This document shows positions 18,401-26,999 of a stretch of DNA of 64,000 bases, piece by piece. Numbering within the stretch: position 1 is the stretch's first letter; each line of letters begins with the position of its first letter. The stretch lies in assembly GCF_022479115.1 (NCBI RefSeq), contig NZ_CP092497.1, forward strand, positions 1,612,001 to 1,676,000. Reading direction: 5' to 3'. Source of the DNA: Amycolatopsis sp. EV170708-02-1 (lineage in GTDB: Bacteria; Actinomycetota; Actinomycetes; Mycobacteriales; Pseudonocardiaceae). Below the pieces are notes generated by a model that saw only the letters and a list, made by a program, of their open reading frames with translations, had not been told where the DNA came from and did no database searches. Both the position numbers and the translations under genes were made by a program.

Positions 18401-19020
18401 CGGGCGAGCCTTTCGCGAACCTGGGCGATCAGGGCGTCGGCGCGCCCGGCGGCGGGGGTGTACTCGGTGAGGCGGGCCTCGGTCTCCTTGCGGAGCTGCT
18501 CGTCCGACATGGACGCGAGGTTGACCTCGACGTTGACCACGCCCGATTCGAGCGCGGACTTCGCGGACGAGGCGGCGACCGCGATGTCGGAGATGACGTT
18601 GGTGTTGGCGCCTTCGAGGATCGAGGCGGCGACGTCGATGACCTCGGCGGCGAGGGCGGCCGTGCGCAGCGGTACCTCGGCGGCACCGACCAGCGCGGCC
18701 TGGATGGCGGCCGTGCGGGCCTGCTTCTCCTCGTCGGTGGCCTTGGGGAGCTTGTACGCGGCGACCACGGCGTCGAACGCGGCGGCGTCGTCGGCGGCGA
18801 GGCCGAGCGCACGCGCGCGGAGGTCCTCGGCCTTGGCCAGCGCCTCGGTCATGGTGGCTTCGTGCTCGGCGTACTTCGGCTTGCCGATGGTCAGGTTGCA
18901 CACCATGGAGACCAGGGCGGCACCGACCGCGGCGTTCATCGCGGCACCCGCGCCACCACCGGGCGTCGAGGCCTTCGATGCCAGCTCGTCGAGCCACTGA
19001 CCGACCGGTTGAGCCTCCAC
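18397..19020 (-). CDS. Formiminotetrahydrofolate cyclodeaminase family protein
   Basis: 207 residues, mostly helical. STPGGGAGAAMNAAVGAALVSMVCNLTIGKPKY is the family's glycine-rich folate-binding segment; it is followed by long amphipathic helices (ADDAAAFDAVVAAYKLPKATDEEK). The enzyme converts 5-formimino-THF to methenyl-THF and ammonia, feeding FolD directly, which matches the ATGA overlap with folD. GTG 19020 has GGGAA upstream. Longer upstream frames run through a palindromic repeat and are not coding. Confidence 0.85.
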   Translation of the reverse strand: MEAQPVGQWLDELASKASTPGGGAGAAMNAAVGAALVSMVCNLTIGKPKYAEHEATMTEALAKAEDLRARALGLAADDAAAFDAVVAAYKLPKATDEEKQARTAAIQAALVGAAEVPLRTAALAAEVIDVAASILEGANTNVISDIAVAASSAKSALESGVVNVEVNLASMSDEQLRKETEARLTEYTPAAGRADALIAQVRERLAR

Positions 19021-19084
19021 GCGATGTTCCCTTCCCGCTGGTTTTGCCGTCGCGCCGAAGCCTACCCGGGCGTTCCCGGACAGC

Positions 19085-19132
19085 CCGAAGGCCACCTTCG
19101 CGACGATCGACGCCGGCGAAAGTGGCCTTCGG
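19085..19132. terminator. Palindromic repeat / terminator (family C)
   Basis: CCGAAGGCCAC...GTGGCCTTCGG arms at the two ends (19085-19095, 19122-19132), pairing further inward through TTCGC/GCGAA with one mismatch. It follows the peptidoglycan-binding gene end (19142, minus) and precedes the cyclodeaminase gene. Confidence 0.75.
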
Positions 19133-19141
19133 AAAGCGTGT

Positions 19142-19966
19142 TCAGGAGCGCTGGTACTCCTCCCAAGTGAGCTTCGGCGTGACGGCCGGGCCGTCGTCGG
19201 CACCGCGGCCGGCGAGGCCGTTGTAGCCGAGGTAGTAGTCGCCCGCCTGGTGCTGCGCGCCGGACGAAAGGTCCGGATCGGACAGTGCGATGGCGTGGAT
19301 GTGGTAGGCGAAGCCCTGGGCCGGCGTCCGGACCCAAGCCGCGAAGCCCACCTGGCGCAGCTTCCGCGCGACGTCGGTGCGCGTGGTCGAGGACATGCCC
19401 TCGACGCCGATGTCGAGCGCGCCGCCGCCGTCGTGCGTCCCGGCCGAAGCGCCGACACCGCCGGGGTTGTACGAGCCCTGCGTGATGGTGAGCTGCCTGC
19501 CGAGCAGACCTTCGGCCTTCACCAGCATCGCCTTGGTCCGGGTGTTCATCGTCTTGCCGTGGTAGGTCAGGCGGCTGCCCGCCGAGACCACCGCGGTGAC
19601 GGTGTAGCGGTTTTCACCCAGCTTCTCGAGCGACGTCTTTCCCGGCAGGCCGGAGGCGTCGATCCCGGTGTAGCCCAGCGACTTCTGGTAGCTGGAATAC
19701 GCCGTGATCGTCGAGGTGCCGAAGTGGCCGTCGACGTATTGCTGGTCGAGCAGTCCCTTGGCGGCCAGTGCCTGCTCCACCAGCAGCACACTGTCCTTGG
19801 CCCCGGGGGTCAGCGCGCTGTCGGCGCGGCGCGGGTCGATCTGCGCGGCCTTGAGTACCGCTTCCATGCTGGCCGCGGGCAACGCGGTCACTTCGGCGCC
19901 GGCCGGTGCGGCCACGCCGAAGGAGAGCGCGGTCGCTGTCGCGAGCACGGCTACCTTGGTCAACAA
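19142..19966 (-). CDS. Secreted peptidoglycan-binding protein
   Basis: 274 residues. A Sec signal (TKVAVLATATALSFGVAAPAGAE) precedes a PG_binding_1-like domain (DSVLLVEQALAAKGLLDQQYVDGHFGTSTITAYSSYQKSLGYTG). The C-terminal half carries SAGTHDGGGALDIGV and GFAYHIHAIAL, a histidine/aspartate arrangement like that of D,D-peptidases of the M15 fold, so it may cut or bind peptidoglycan. TTG 19966 is preferred over ATG 20005 because AGGAGG lies just before it and the signal peptide then begins at once. Confidence 0.75.
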   Translation of the reverse strand: MLTKVAVLATATALSFGVAAPAGAEVTALPAASMEAVLKAAQIDPRRADSALTPGAKDSVLLVEQALAAKGLLDQQYVDGHFGTSTITAYSSYQKSLGYTGIDASGLPGKTSLEKLGENRYTVTAVVSAGSRLTYHGKTMNTRTKAMLVKAEGLLGRQLTITQGSYNPGGVGASAGTHDGGGALDIGVEGMSSTTRTDVARKLRQVGFAAWVRTPAQGFAYHIHAIALSDPDLSSGAQHQAGDYYLGYNGLAGRGADDGPAVTPKLTWEEYQRS

Positions 19967-20136
19967 TTCCTGCCTCCTGAACGGATCCGGTTGTCCGGGC
20001 AGCATGGGCAGCGGGAATACAAGGGCCGTACAAACGAACCTTTCTCAGGTCCTTGTCGCCCGGTCGGGTGTCACTCCGGCGAAACCGGGGGTGAGCTGAT
20101 AAGACTTCCGGTGGACGCCGAAAGGTCGAGACCCAC

Positions 20137-20592
20137 ATGGTGCTACGTACTCAGCCACCCTCAAGGGCTCATCTCAGACTGCTCGCGGCGGCGGACACGG
20201 CTCCTCCGGCCCGGCGCCGGGACCGGTACGGCGAGATCGCCGACCGGCGGCTGGCCGCGATCCTCGCCGCGGAGGACGTGGCGGAAGAGCACGGGCTCAG
20301 CGCGCACCTCCGGACGACCTGTTACGTCCACCGCGGCTGGGTGCATCAGTGCATCTCGGATCCGATGCACGTCCTGATCGTCACCGGGCACCGGTGGTGC
20401 CGCCGCTGTGATCGCACGGTCGAAGTCCGGGTCGACGAGACCTTCCCGGGATCGGTCGAGCTCTTCTGCGACGGCTGCGGCGTCCCGCCGGACACGGTCG
20501 CGAACCGCGAGGTCCTTCTCGCCTGCCGGACCAGCCTGAGCGCGATGCACGGCGGGGAAGCGTCGACGCTCTACGTCGTCCCGGACCGCTGA
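20137..20592 (+). CDS. Cysteine-rich hypothetical protein (151 aa)
   Basis: I do not recognise the family. The 151-residue protein has spaced Cys/His groups: CYVHRGWVHQC, HRWCRRCDR and FCDGCG, which could form one or two zinc ribbons. No signal peptide or membrane segment. Codon use is regular. It diverges from the peptidoglycan-binding protein gene, and the start at ATG 20137 has no clear ribosome site. The 170-base gap upstream shows no known riboswitch. Confidence 0.6.
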   Translation: MVLRTQPPSRAHLRLLAAADTAPPARRRDRYGEIADRRLAAILAAEDVAEEHGLSAHLRTTCYVHRGWVHQCISDPMHVLIVTGHRWCRRCDRTVEVRVDETFPGSVELFCDGCGVPPDTVANREVLLACRTSLSAMHGGEASTLYVVPDR

Positions 20593-20659
20593 CCGGCACC
20601 CGAACGCACCGCTCGATGGCGCCGAACGGCTCTGTGGCCGTGGGCTGCCCGGCGTAGTC

Positions 20660-20675
20660 AGTGGTTTGGACCACT
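20660..20675. promoter_or_regulatory. DasR-like (dre) operator
   Basis: AGTGGTTTGGACCACT is a 16-bp near-perfect palindrome. The established dre consensus is A(C/G)TGGTCTAGACCA(C/G)T, and this site differs only at two central positions. It lies 106 bases upstream of the GTG of a secreted CBM56/beta-helix protein, which would put that gene under N-acetylglucosamine-responsive DasR control. TACTTT at about 20714 could be the -10. Confidence 0.6.
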
Positions 20676-20781
20676 ACTGTTACCGAAGCGTGATCTGGAC
20701 ATATCGCACGGACGGCTACTTTGTTGTGGCGCGCAACGAATTGCTTCGCCCGTGGATTTCCAACGCCGGAGGTGTCACGAC

Positions 20782-23115
20782 GTGAATCGGATCTTTGTGC
20801 AGCCCAAACGGCGGAAAGGGGTTCGGGGCGCGCTCGCCCTCGGCCTTTCCGCACTCCTGATCGCGGCAGGGCTCGGTGGTGCCACCGCCGCGGCCGCCGA
20901 CTACAGCCAGAGCGCCGCGTCCTTGAACGCGACGCAGGCGCAGTTCTCCTTCACGCCGGCGACGCCCGCGCGTTACGTCGACATCCACTACACCGGCGTT
21001 CCGGGACTGGGGCAGCAGAACGTCCGCATGACCGACAACGGGGGCACGTGGCGGCACACCGTCGGCTCGCTGTCGGCGGGCACGGTGCTCGACTACTGGT
21101 TCACCTACGAGAAGAACGGGCCCCAGTACGACACCCCGCATTTCACCTACACCCACGGCGGTGGCGGTACGACGGTCGCCTCGCCGACGTTCGACCCACC
21201 CAGCGGCAGTTATCCGAGCGCCCGTTCGGTGACGTTGTCGAGCGCGACCACGGGCGCGACCATCCGGTACACAGTGGACGGTTCCACGCCGACCGCGGCG
21301 TCCACTGTGTACACCGGGCCGATCACGGTCTCCGCGTCCTCGACGATCTCCGCGATCGCACTCAAATCCGGTTCGGCGAACTCTCCGGTGGCTTCGGCGA
21401 GCTACACGATCGGATCGGCGCAGGCGACCTGCCCGGCACAGGCCGAGGTCCCGGATTTCGGCCCGAACGTGCGGATCTTCGATCCTGGCATGTCCGCGGC
21501 GTCGATCCAGTCCCGGCTCGACGCGGACTTCAACGCGCAGAAGGACACGCTGACCGCGCAATTCACGGAGCGCCGGTACGCGCACCTGTTCAAGCCCGGT
21601 GTGTACAACGGAATCCACGACAACGTCGGCTACTACACCTCGGTCGCGGGCCTCGGGCAGAACCCGGGCGACGTGGTGATCAACGGTGACGTCACCGTCG
21701 ACGCGTTCAACGAGTCGGACAAGGGTGTGGCACTGCAGAACTTCTGGCGCTCGGCGGAGAACCTCGCCGTCGTCCCGAGCAGTGGTTCGACCCGCTGGGC
21801 CGTCGCGCAGGCCGCGCCGTTCCGCCGGATGGACATCCGGGGCGGGCTTCAGCTCTATCCCGCCAGCTACGGGTTCGCCAGCGGTGGCTACACCGCCGAC
21901 ACGAAGGTCTCCGGACAGGCCGCGTCGATCTCGCAGCAGCAGTGGTACACGCGGGACAGCAGCTACGGCAGCTGGGACGGCGGCGTCTGGAACATGGTCT
22001 TCTCCGGCACGAGCGGAGCTCCCGCGAACACCTTCCCGAACCCGCCGGAGACGACGCTCGGCACCACACCGGTCTCCCGCGACGTCCCGTACCTCTACCT
22101 CGACGGCTCCGGCAAGTACCGCGTGTTCCTGCCCTCCTTGCGCACCAACGCTTCAGGGCCGAGCTGGGCCAACGGCGGCACCCAGGGTTCGTCGCTGCCG
22201 ATGAGCCAGTTCTACGTCGTGAAGGCGGGGGACACGGCGACGTCGATCAACACCGCGCTTTCCCAGGGCTGCAACCTGTTCTTCACCCCGGGCGTCTATC
22301 ACCTGAACCAGACCCTGAACGTGACGAAGGCGAACACCGTCGTGCTCGGTGTCGGCTATCCGACGCTGGTGCCGGACAACGGCGTCGACGCCATGAAGGT
22401 CGCAGACGTGGACGGCGTCCGGCTCAAGGGACTGCTGTTCGACGCCGGAACGACGAATTCCCCATCACTGCTCACGGTCGGGCAGGCGGGCTCGACGGCG
22501 AACCACGCGGCGAACCCGACGACCTTGCAGGACGTGTTCTTCCGGATCGGCGGCCAGATCGCGGGGAAGGCGACGAACAGCCTGATCGTCAACAGCCGTG
22601 ACACGATCATCGACCACATCTGGGCCTGGCGCGCCGACCACGGCAACGCGGGCACCTACGGCTGGACGATCAACACCGGCGACACCGGCGTGGTCGTCAA
22701 CGGCGACAACGTGCTGGCGACCGGTCTGTTCGTCGAGCACTACCAGAAGTACCAGGTGATCTGGAACGGCCAGAACGGCAGGACGATCTTCTTTCAGAAC
22801 GAGATCCCGTACGACGTCCCGGATCAGGCAGGCTGGAAGAGCCCCAACGGGCTCAACGGCTACGCCGCCTACAAGGTGGGGGACAACGTGACCACGCACG
22901 AGGCGTGGGGCCTTGGCAGCTACTGCTTCTTCAACGACAACCCGTCGGTGAATCTTTATCACGCGTTCGAGGTGCCGAACCGCTCCGGCGTCCGGTTCCA
23001 CAACCTGGTGACGGTCTCGTTGAACTACAAGGGGACCATCACCCACGTGATCAACGACGCGGGGGCGGTGACGCCACCGGACACGCGGCCGAGCAACCTG
23101 GTGAGCTACCCGTAA
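20782..23115 (+). CDS. Secreted beta-1,3-glucan-type enzyme: CBM56, CHB_HEX_C-like module, beta-helix (GH55-like) domain
   Basis: 777 residues. A long Sec signal (RRKGVRGALALGLSALLIAAGLGG) is followed by a CBM56-like domain (DYSQSAASLNATQAQFSFTP to TPHFTYTH), a chitobiase-C-type beta-sandwich (TVASPTFDPPSGSYPSARSVTLSS to ASASYTI), and a C-terminal beta-helix of about 550 residues with two halves, as in GH55 (NVRIFDPGMSAASIQSRLDADF; LFFTPGVYHLNQTLNVTKANTVVLGVGYPTLVP). Binding to curdlan-type glucan is inferred from the CBM; hydrolysis is not proved. GTG 20782 follows GGAGG by about 8 bases. An upstream DasR-like site suggests induction by amino sugars. Confidence 0.8.
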   Translation: MNRIFVQPKRRKGVRGALALGLSALLIAAGLGGATAAAADYSQSAASLNATQAQFSFTPATPARYVDIHYTGVPGLGQQNVRMTDNGGTWRHTVGSLSAGTVLDYWFTYEKNGPQYDTPHFTYTHGGGGTTVASPTFDPPSGSYPSARSVTLSSATTGATIRYTVDGSTPTAASTVYTGPITVSASSTISAIALKSGSANSPVASASYTIGSAQATCPAQAEVPDFGPNVRIFDPGMSAASIQSRLDADFNAQKDTLTAQFTERRYAHLFKPGVYNGIHDNVGYYTSVAGLGQNPGDVVINGDVTVDAFNESDKGVALQNFWRSAENLAVVPSSGSTRWAVAQAAPFRRMDIRGGLQLYPASYGFASGGYTADTKVSGQAASISQQQWYTRDSSYGSWDGGVWNMVFSGTSGAPANTFPNPPETTLGTTPVSRDVPYLYLDGSGKYRVFLPSLRTNASGPSWANGGTQGSSLPMSQFYVVKAGDTATSINTALSQGCNLFFTPGVYHLNQTLNVTKANTVVLGVGYPTLVPDNGVDAMKVADVDGVRLKGLLFDAGTTNSPSLLTVGQAGSTANHAANPTTLQDVFFRIGGQIAGKATNSLIVNSRDTIIDHIWAWRADHGNAGTYGWTINTGDTGVVVNGDNVLATGLFVEHYQKYQVIWNGQNGRTIFFQNEIPYDVPDQAGWKSPNGLNGYAAYKVGDNVTTHEAWGLGSYCFFNDNPSVNLYHAFEVPNRSGVRFHNLVTVSLNYKGTITHVINDAGAVTPPDTRPSNLVSYP

Positions 23116-23119
23116 CGCC

Positions 23120-23162
23120 GAAGGGCGCTTTCCCCGCACGCCACGCGGGGAAAGCGCCCTTC
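23120..23162. terminator. Perfect palindrome / terminator (family B)
   Basis: 18-bp arms starting GAAGGGCGCTTTC with a 7-base loop, 4 bases after the CBM56 gene stop. The 13-mer GAAGGGCGCTTTC recurs as single arms at 43288 and 43472. Confidence 0.85.
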
Positions 23163-23170
23163 ACCTTCTT

Positions 23171-23186
23171 GTATAACGCTCTATAC
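23171..23186. repeat. Intergenic 16-mer motif, copy 1
   Basis: GTATAACGCTCTATAC, with inverted arms GTATA/TATAC. Related sites occur at 53419 and 56909. Function unknown. Confidence 0.5.
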
Positions 23187-23233
23187 CGCGCAGCGCTGGG
23201 CATCCGCCACGGTCCATGACTAGGCTCGGATCC

Positions 23234-24541
23234 ATGACCAGCAGCGATGCCCCCGCCGTCGTCGACGAACTGCGCGCCCTCTTCCGTTCCGGTGTCTCGA
23301 AACCGGTGGAGTGGCGGCGAACGCAGCTCACGGGCCTGCGGAAGCTCCTGTCCGAGCAGGCCGACGTCTTCCTCAAGGCGCTGTACGCCGATCTGCGGAA
23401 GAACACCGCCGAGGCGAAGCGCGCGGAGATCGCGCTCGTGCGGAACGAGATCGACCACACGCTGGAGAATCTCGACTCCTGGCTGAGTCCGGAGCCCGCC
23501 GGCCTGCCGTACCCGCTGCGCCCGGCCGACGGCCGTGTCGTTCGCGAGCCGCTCGGGGTGGCGTTGATCATCGGGCCTTGGAACTACCCGCTGCAGCTGG
23601 TGCTCGCGCCGCTGGTCGGAGCGCTGGCGGCGGGCAACTGCGCGGTCGTGAAGCCGAGCGAGCTGTCCCCGAACACCTCGGCCGCGATCGCGGAGCACTT
23701 GCCGAACTACGTCGAGGGCGTCCGTGTCGTCGAAGGCGCGATCCCCGAGACGACGGCGTTGCTGGAGCAGAAGTTCGACACCATCTTCTACACCGGCAAC
23801 GGGACGGTCGGCCGGATCGTCATGGCCGCGGCGGCGAAGCACCTCACGCCGGTCACGCTGGAGCTGGGCGGGAAGAGCCCGGCGATCGTCGAGCCGGGGG
23901 CGGACCTCGCCGTGACCGCCCAGCGGCTGGCCTACGGCAAGTTCGCCAACGCGGGCCAGACCTGCGTCGCCCCCGACTACGTCCTCGCGATCGGCGACAC
24001 CGGTCCGAAGCTGGCGGAGCACCTGGCCACGACCGTCCGAGCGATGTTCGGCGAGGACCCGGCCACCAGCGAATCCTACGGCCGCATCATCTCGACCCGG
24101 CACCACGACCGGCTCACCGCCTTGCTGGGCAACGGAACCGTGGTCGTCGGCGGCCAGGCCGACCGCGACGAGAAGTACATCGCGCCGACCGTGCTCACCG
24201 ATGTGTCGCCGGACGCGCCGGTGATGCGGGACGAGATCTTCGGCCCGATCCTGCCGATCATCGACGTGCCAGACGTCGACGCGGCGCTGGCGTTCGTCAA
24301 CGAACGCGACAAGCCGCTCGCGCTGTACGCCTTCACCGAATCGGAGGAGACGAAGCGCAGGATCGAGACGGAGACCTCGTCAGGCGGATTGGTGTTCGGC
24401 GCGGCGATCATCCACCTCGCGGCGCCCGAGCTGCCGTTCGGCGGCGTGGGGGAGAGCGGGATGGGCCGCTATCACGGGCGCTACTCGATCGAGAACTTCA
24501 GTCACGTGAAGGCCGTGCTGGACAAGCCGCTCGCGGGATGA
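23234..24541 (+). CDS. Aldehyde dehydrogenase family protein
   Basis: 435 residues, the length of class 3-type ALDHs that lack the N-terminal extension. IIGPWNYPLQLVLAPL, KPSELSPNT, FYTGNGTVGRI, LELGGKSPAIV (catalytic Glu region), NAGQTCVAPDYVL (catalytic Cys) and EIFGPILPII are present in order. It oxidises fatty or aromatic aldehydes with NAD(P)+. The start is ATG 23234; TAGGCT lies 7 bases upstream with no Shine-Dalgarno, so the mRNA is likely leaderless. It converges on the catalase-like gene with one base between stops. Confidence 0.92.
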   Translation: MTSSDAPAVVDELRALFRSGVSKPVEWRRTQLTGLRKLLSEQADVFLKALYADLRKNTAEAKRAEIALVRNEIDHTLENLDSWLSPEPAGLPYPLRPADGRVVREPLGVALIIGPWNYPLQLVLAPLVGALAAGNCAVVKPSELSPNTSAAIAEHLPNYVEGVRVVEGAIPETTALLEQKFDTIFYTGNGTVGRIVMAAAAKHLTPVTLELGGKSPAIVEPGADLAVTAQRLAYGKFANAGQTCVAPDYVLAIGDTGPKLAEHLATTVRAMFGEDPATSESYGRIISTRHHDRLTALLGNGTVVVGGQADRDEKYIAPTVLTDVSPDAPVMRDEIFGPILPIIDVPDVDAALAFVNERDKPLALYAFTESEETKRRIETETSSGGLVFGAAIIHLAAPELPFGGVGESGMGRYHGRYSIENFSHVKAVLDKPLAG

Positions 24542-24542
24542 C

Positions 24543-25199
24543 TCAGCGGCCTTCGCGACTGCCCTCGTAGGCGCGCTCGCGTAGCGCGGTGAGCCAGCGG
24601 GGTCGCGGCTCCCAGCCAGGGGGAGCGTTCAGCATGGGATCGAAGGCAGGGCGCGGGGCGTCTTCGTCCACCTCGCGGAGGGTCAGCGTCGCGCAGGGCT
24701 TCCGATGCCCGTTCGCGCGAACGGTTTCGACGAGATAGGTCACCGGTCCTTCCTTCACCAGCCGCCTCAAGGCGTCGAGTGACGCTTCGGCGTGCCTCGG
24801 CGTTTCCGCGCGGGCCGACAGCCACACGAGTTCGCCGTTCGTGCGATAGGGCAGTAATGAGCTGTAGCGACCGGAGGTCCAAGCACGCGCCGGCGACGGC
24901 AACACGCGGCCGGCTGAAGTGGTCAGGGTGAAGTCCCACGGATAGCCGTCGGCGTCGGGGATCCGGATGGCGAGTCCCAGCGCGTCGGGTAGACGCCCCG
25001 GGAGACCGGCCCCTTTGGACATTCGCACAGTGACGGTCACCGGTTCCGGCGGCAGTGCGATGTCGTCGCGCCTCGAAGCGTGAAGCTCGCCTTTGAGCAG
25101 TAGGCCGTCCGGGTGGAACGCTCGCGCGCGGCGAAGCGCAGCGAGAGTGCGGAACCCGGCACGGAAAAGCTTGCCGACCGGCCCTGTCTGCTCGGCCAC
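24543..25199 (-). CDS. Catalase-core-like hypothetical protein
   Basis: 218 residues, cytosolic. The order of FHPDGLLLKGEL, VTVRMSKGAGLPGRLPDALGLAIRIPDADGYPWDFTL recalls the beta-barrel core of heme catalases and their short relatives (R-x-S-x-G, G-x-A-x-R, D-x-L), but the heme-ligand Tyr region cannot be shown. No exact function assigned. It diverges from DUF4383 and manganese catalase, which supports an oxidative or stress role. Confidence 0.5.
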   Translation of the reverse strand: MAEQTGPVGKLFRAGFRTLAALRRARAFHPDGLLLKGELHASRRDDIALPPEPVTVTVRMSKGAGLPGRLPDALGLAIRIPDADGYPWDFTLTTSAGRVLPSPARAWTSGRYSSLLPYRTNGELVWLSARAETPRHAEASLDALRRLVKEGPVTYLVETVRANGHRKPCATLTLREVDEDAPRPAFDPMLNAPPGWEPRPRWLTALRERAYEGSREGR

Positions 25200-25297
25200 G
25201 ATTTCCGCCTCCTTGTCACGTGGATGCTTCGCTGTGGCTACCCCCGGAATCGCCGGACTACACGGTGATTCCCCAGAATTCGAAAACCTGGATTCCC

Positions 25298-25322
25298 GTG
25301 TGACCGGCTCCGGCGCGGGTAC
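25298..25322 (+). promoter_or_regulatory. SigB-like stress promoter
   Basis: GTGT (25298-25301), 15 bases, GGGTAC (25317-25322) fits the actinobacterial stress-sigma pattern GNNT-N14-16-GGGTAY. The start would be about 33 bases before the DUF4383 ATG and would serve the manganese catalase downstream as well. Confidence 0.5.
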
Positions 25323-25363
25323 TCGACGTTCGAGAAATCCATTCCACCGGATCGGAGGAAATC

Positions 25364-25819
25364 ATGACTGCATCGCCGGCCACCGTTCGGCGGGCACCGC
25401 GCCAGCTCATCGCCCTCGGCGTGGGCGCGGTCTTCCTGCTCGTCGGCATCCTCGGCTTCATTCCCGGAATCACGACGAACTACGAGCAGCTGAGCGGTGC
25501 CGGGCACGAGTCCGGCGCGTTGCTGCTGGGCGTGTTCCAGGTTTCCATCCTGCACAACATCGTCCACCTGGCGTTCGGCGTCGCGGGCATCATGCTGGCC
25601 CGGACGGCGGGTGGTGCGAAGGCGTTCCTCGTCGGCGGCGGGGTGATCTATCTCGTGCTGTGGCTGTACGGCCTGCTGATCGACCACGGGTCGGCGGCGA
25701 ATTTCGTGCCCGTCAACAGCGCCGACAACTGGCTGCACCTCGGGCTCGCCGTCGGGATGATCGCGCTCGGGATCATTCCGCTCTCCGGTTCGAAGGCGCC
25801 GATCGCCGACTCTCGCTGA
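25364..25819 (+). CDS. DUF4383 membrane protein
   Basis: 151 residues with four predicted membrane helices: LIALGVGAVFLLVGILGFI, the LLLGVFQVSILHNIVHLAFGVAGIML stretch, AFLVGGGVIYLVLWLYGLL, and NWLHLGLAVGMIALGII. The HNxVHLxFG motif is characteristic of DUF4383. Function unknown. A strong GGAGG lies 5 bases before ATG 25364. It is the first gene after a sigB-like promoter and precedes manganese catalase by 34 bases, so both likely belong to the general stress response. Confidence 0.85.
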   Translation: MTASPATVRRAPRQLIALGVGAVFLLVGILGFIPGITTNYEQLSGAGHESGALLLGVFQVSILHNIVHLAFGVAGIMLARTAGGAKAFLVGGGVIYLVLWLYGLLIDHGSAANFVPVNSADNWLHLGLAVGMIALGIIPLSGSKAPIADSR

Positions 25820-25853
25820 TCCGTTCTTTCCCTGAATTCTTCGGAGGTAATCA

Positions 25854-26735
25854 GTGTTCCGTCATACCAAATCGCTCCAGTTCGAGGCCAGACCGGAAAA
25901 GCCGGACGCCTTGTACGCCCGCAAGCTGCAGGAACTCATCGGCGGCGCCTACGGTGAAATGACCGTCACCATGCAGTACCTCTTCCAAGGCTGGAATTGC
26001 CGGATCGAGGGCAAGTACAAGGATCTGATCATGGACACGGCGACCGAGGAGATCGGGCACGTCGAGATGCTCGCGACGATGGTCGCCCGGCTGCTGGAAG
26101 GGGCGCCCGCCACCATGGTGGCCGAGGCGGTGAAGGATCCGGCCACCGCGGCGATCCTCGGCGGGATGGATCCCCAGCAGGCGATCATCTCCGGTGGCGG
26201 GGCCACGCCGAGCGACAGCCAGGGCTATCCCTGGAACGGCCGCTACGTCGTGGCGTCGGGCAATCTGCTGGCCGATTTCCGGGCGAACGCCGCGGCCGAG
26301 GCGCAGGGCCGGTTGCAGACGGCCCGGCTGTACAACATGACCGACGACCCGGGCGTGAAGGCGATGCTGCAGTTCAACCTCGCGCGGGACACGGTGCACC
26401 AGAAGCAGTGGCTCGCCGCGATCGAGGAACTCAAGGCCGACGGCCTGGAAAGCGACATCGCGCCGACGGCGCTGTTCGACGAGGAGAACCAGGACCACAA
26501 CAACACCGTGTGGCATCTGTCCGACGGGCCGGACGGCGCGAAGGGCGGCTGGAGCTTCGGCGAAGACGGGATCGAGTACCTGATGGACCCACAGCCGCTC
26601 GGCGGTCCAGGCACCGCCCCGAAGCCGGATCCAGCGCTGTACGGCACCTACGCGCCGCTGCAGGACGCCGTCGGGACGATCAAGGGCAAGGCCAAGGACG
26701 CGAAGAAGAAGGCCACCAAGTCGCGCAAGAGCTAG
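25854..26735 (+). CDS. Manganese (non-heme) catalase
   Basis: 293 residues. The di-manganese four-helix bundle is visible: LQELIGGAYGEMTVTMQYLFQGW (first Glu), ATEEIGHVEMLATMVARLL (Glu-x-x-His), ANAAAEAQGRLQTARLYNMTDDPGVKAMLQFNLARDTVHQKQW (Glu and the second His). The C terminus (VWHLSDGPDGAKGGW, then a Lys-rich tail) is typical of the family. It degrades H2O2 in the cytosol. GTG 25854 has GGAGG 7 bases upstream. Same operon as DUF4383. Confidence 0.93.
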   Translation: MFRHTKSLQFEARPEKPDALYARKLQELIGGAYGEMTVTMQYLFQGWNCRIEGKYKDLIMDTATEEIGHVEMLATMVARLLEGAPATMVAEAVKDPATAAILGGMDPQQAIISGGGATPSDSQGYPWNGRYVVASGNLLADFRANAAAEAQGRLQTARLYNMTDDPGVKAMLQFNLARDTVHQKQWLAAIEELKADGLESDIAPTALFDEENQDHNNTVWHLSDGPDGAKGGWSFGEDGIEYLMDPQPLGGPGTAPKPDPALYGTYAPLQDAVGTIKGKAKDAKKKATKSRKS

Positions 26736-26751
26736 TCCCGTTCACGATGGG

Positions 26752-26797
26752 CTCGTGAGTGGTGAGGACGGTTCTAACCGTCCTCACCACTCACGAG
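26752..26797. repeat. Palindromic repeat family A, copy 2 (inverted orientation)
   Basis: Perfect 22-bp arms (starting CTCGTGAGTGG) and a CT loop. Relative to copies 1, 3 and 4 it is in the opposite orientation (loop CT instead of AG). It carries the G/C version of a covarying pair (GGTGAGG/CCTCACC instead of GGTAAGG/CCTTACC). It lies between convergent manganese catalase and the SH3-like gene, whose last codons and stop are inside it. Confidence 0.9.
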
Positions 26798-26999
26798 GGG
26801 CTCGGGGAGCCGGCGGCGGCGGGACCGTCTTCGCCAGGACGATGTCCGCCAGCCGGATCGTCGCGAGTCCGCGTTTGGTCTCCACCGTGCATTCCGTGTC
26901 GTCACGGGAGCGCAGGTAGCCGAGGGCGTCGGTGAACCCGCCTTCGATCCGGTACCGCACGACGACCCTCGTGCCGACCGGGACGTCCGGGAGGGTCAC
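26784..26999 (-). CDS. Small SH3-like domain protein
   Basis: 71 residues. LPDVPVGTRVVVRYRIEGGFTDALGYLRSRDD followed by TKRGLATIRLADIVLAKTVPP resembles the N-terminal SH3-like domain that precedes GNAT acetyltransferases in actinobacteria (Rv0428c-type), but here no acetyltransferase follows. GTG 26999 overlaps the stop of the glutaredoxin gene. The C-terminal Pro-Arg-Glu-Trp and the stop come from the palindromic repeat copy 2. It may be an independent module or a remnant. Confidence 0.6.
   Translation of the reverse strand: MTLPDVPVGTRVVVRYRIEGGFTDALGYLRSRDDTECTVETKRGLATIRLADIVLAKTVPPPPAPRAPREW

Noticed and set aside
20006..20136. c-di-AMP (ydaO) riboswitch before the secreted peptidoglycan-binding protein
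   Set aside because: Such riboswitches precede some actinobacterial cell-wall enzymes, but I cannot find the conserved core in this leader.
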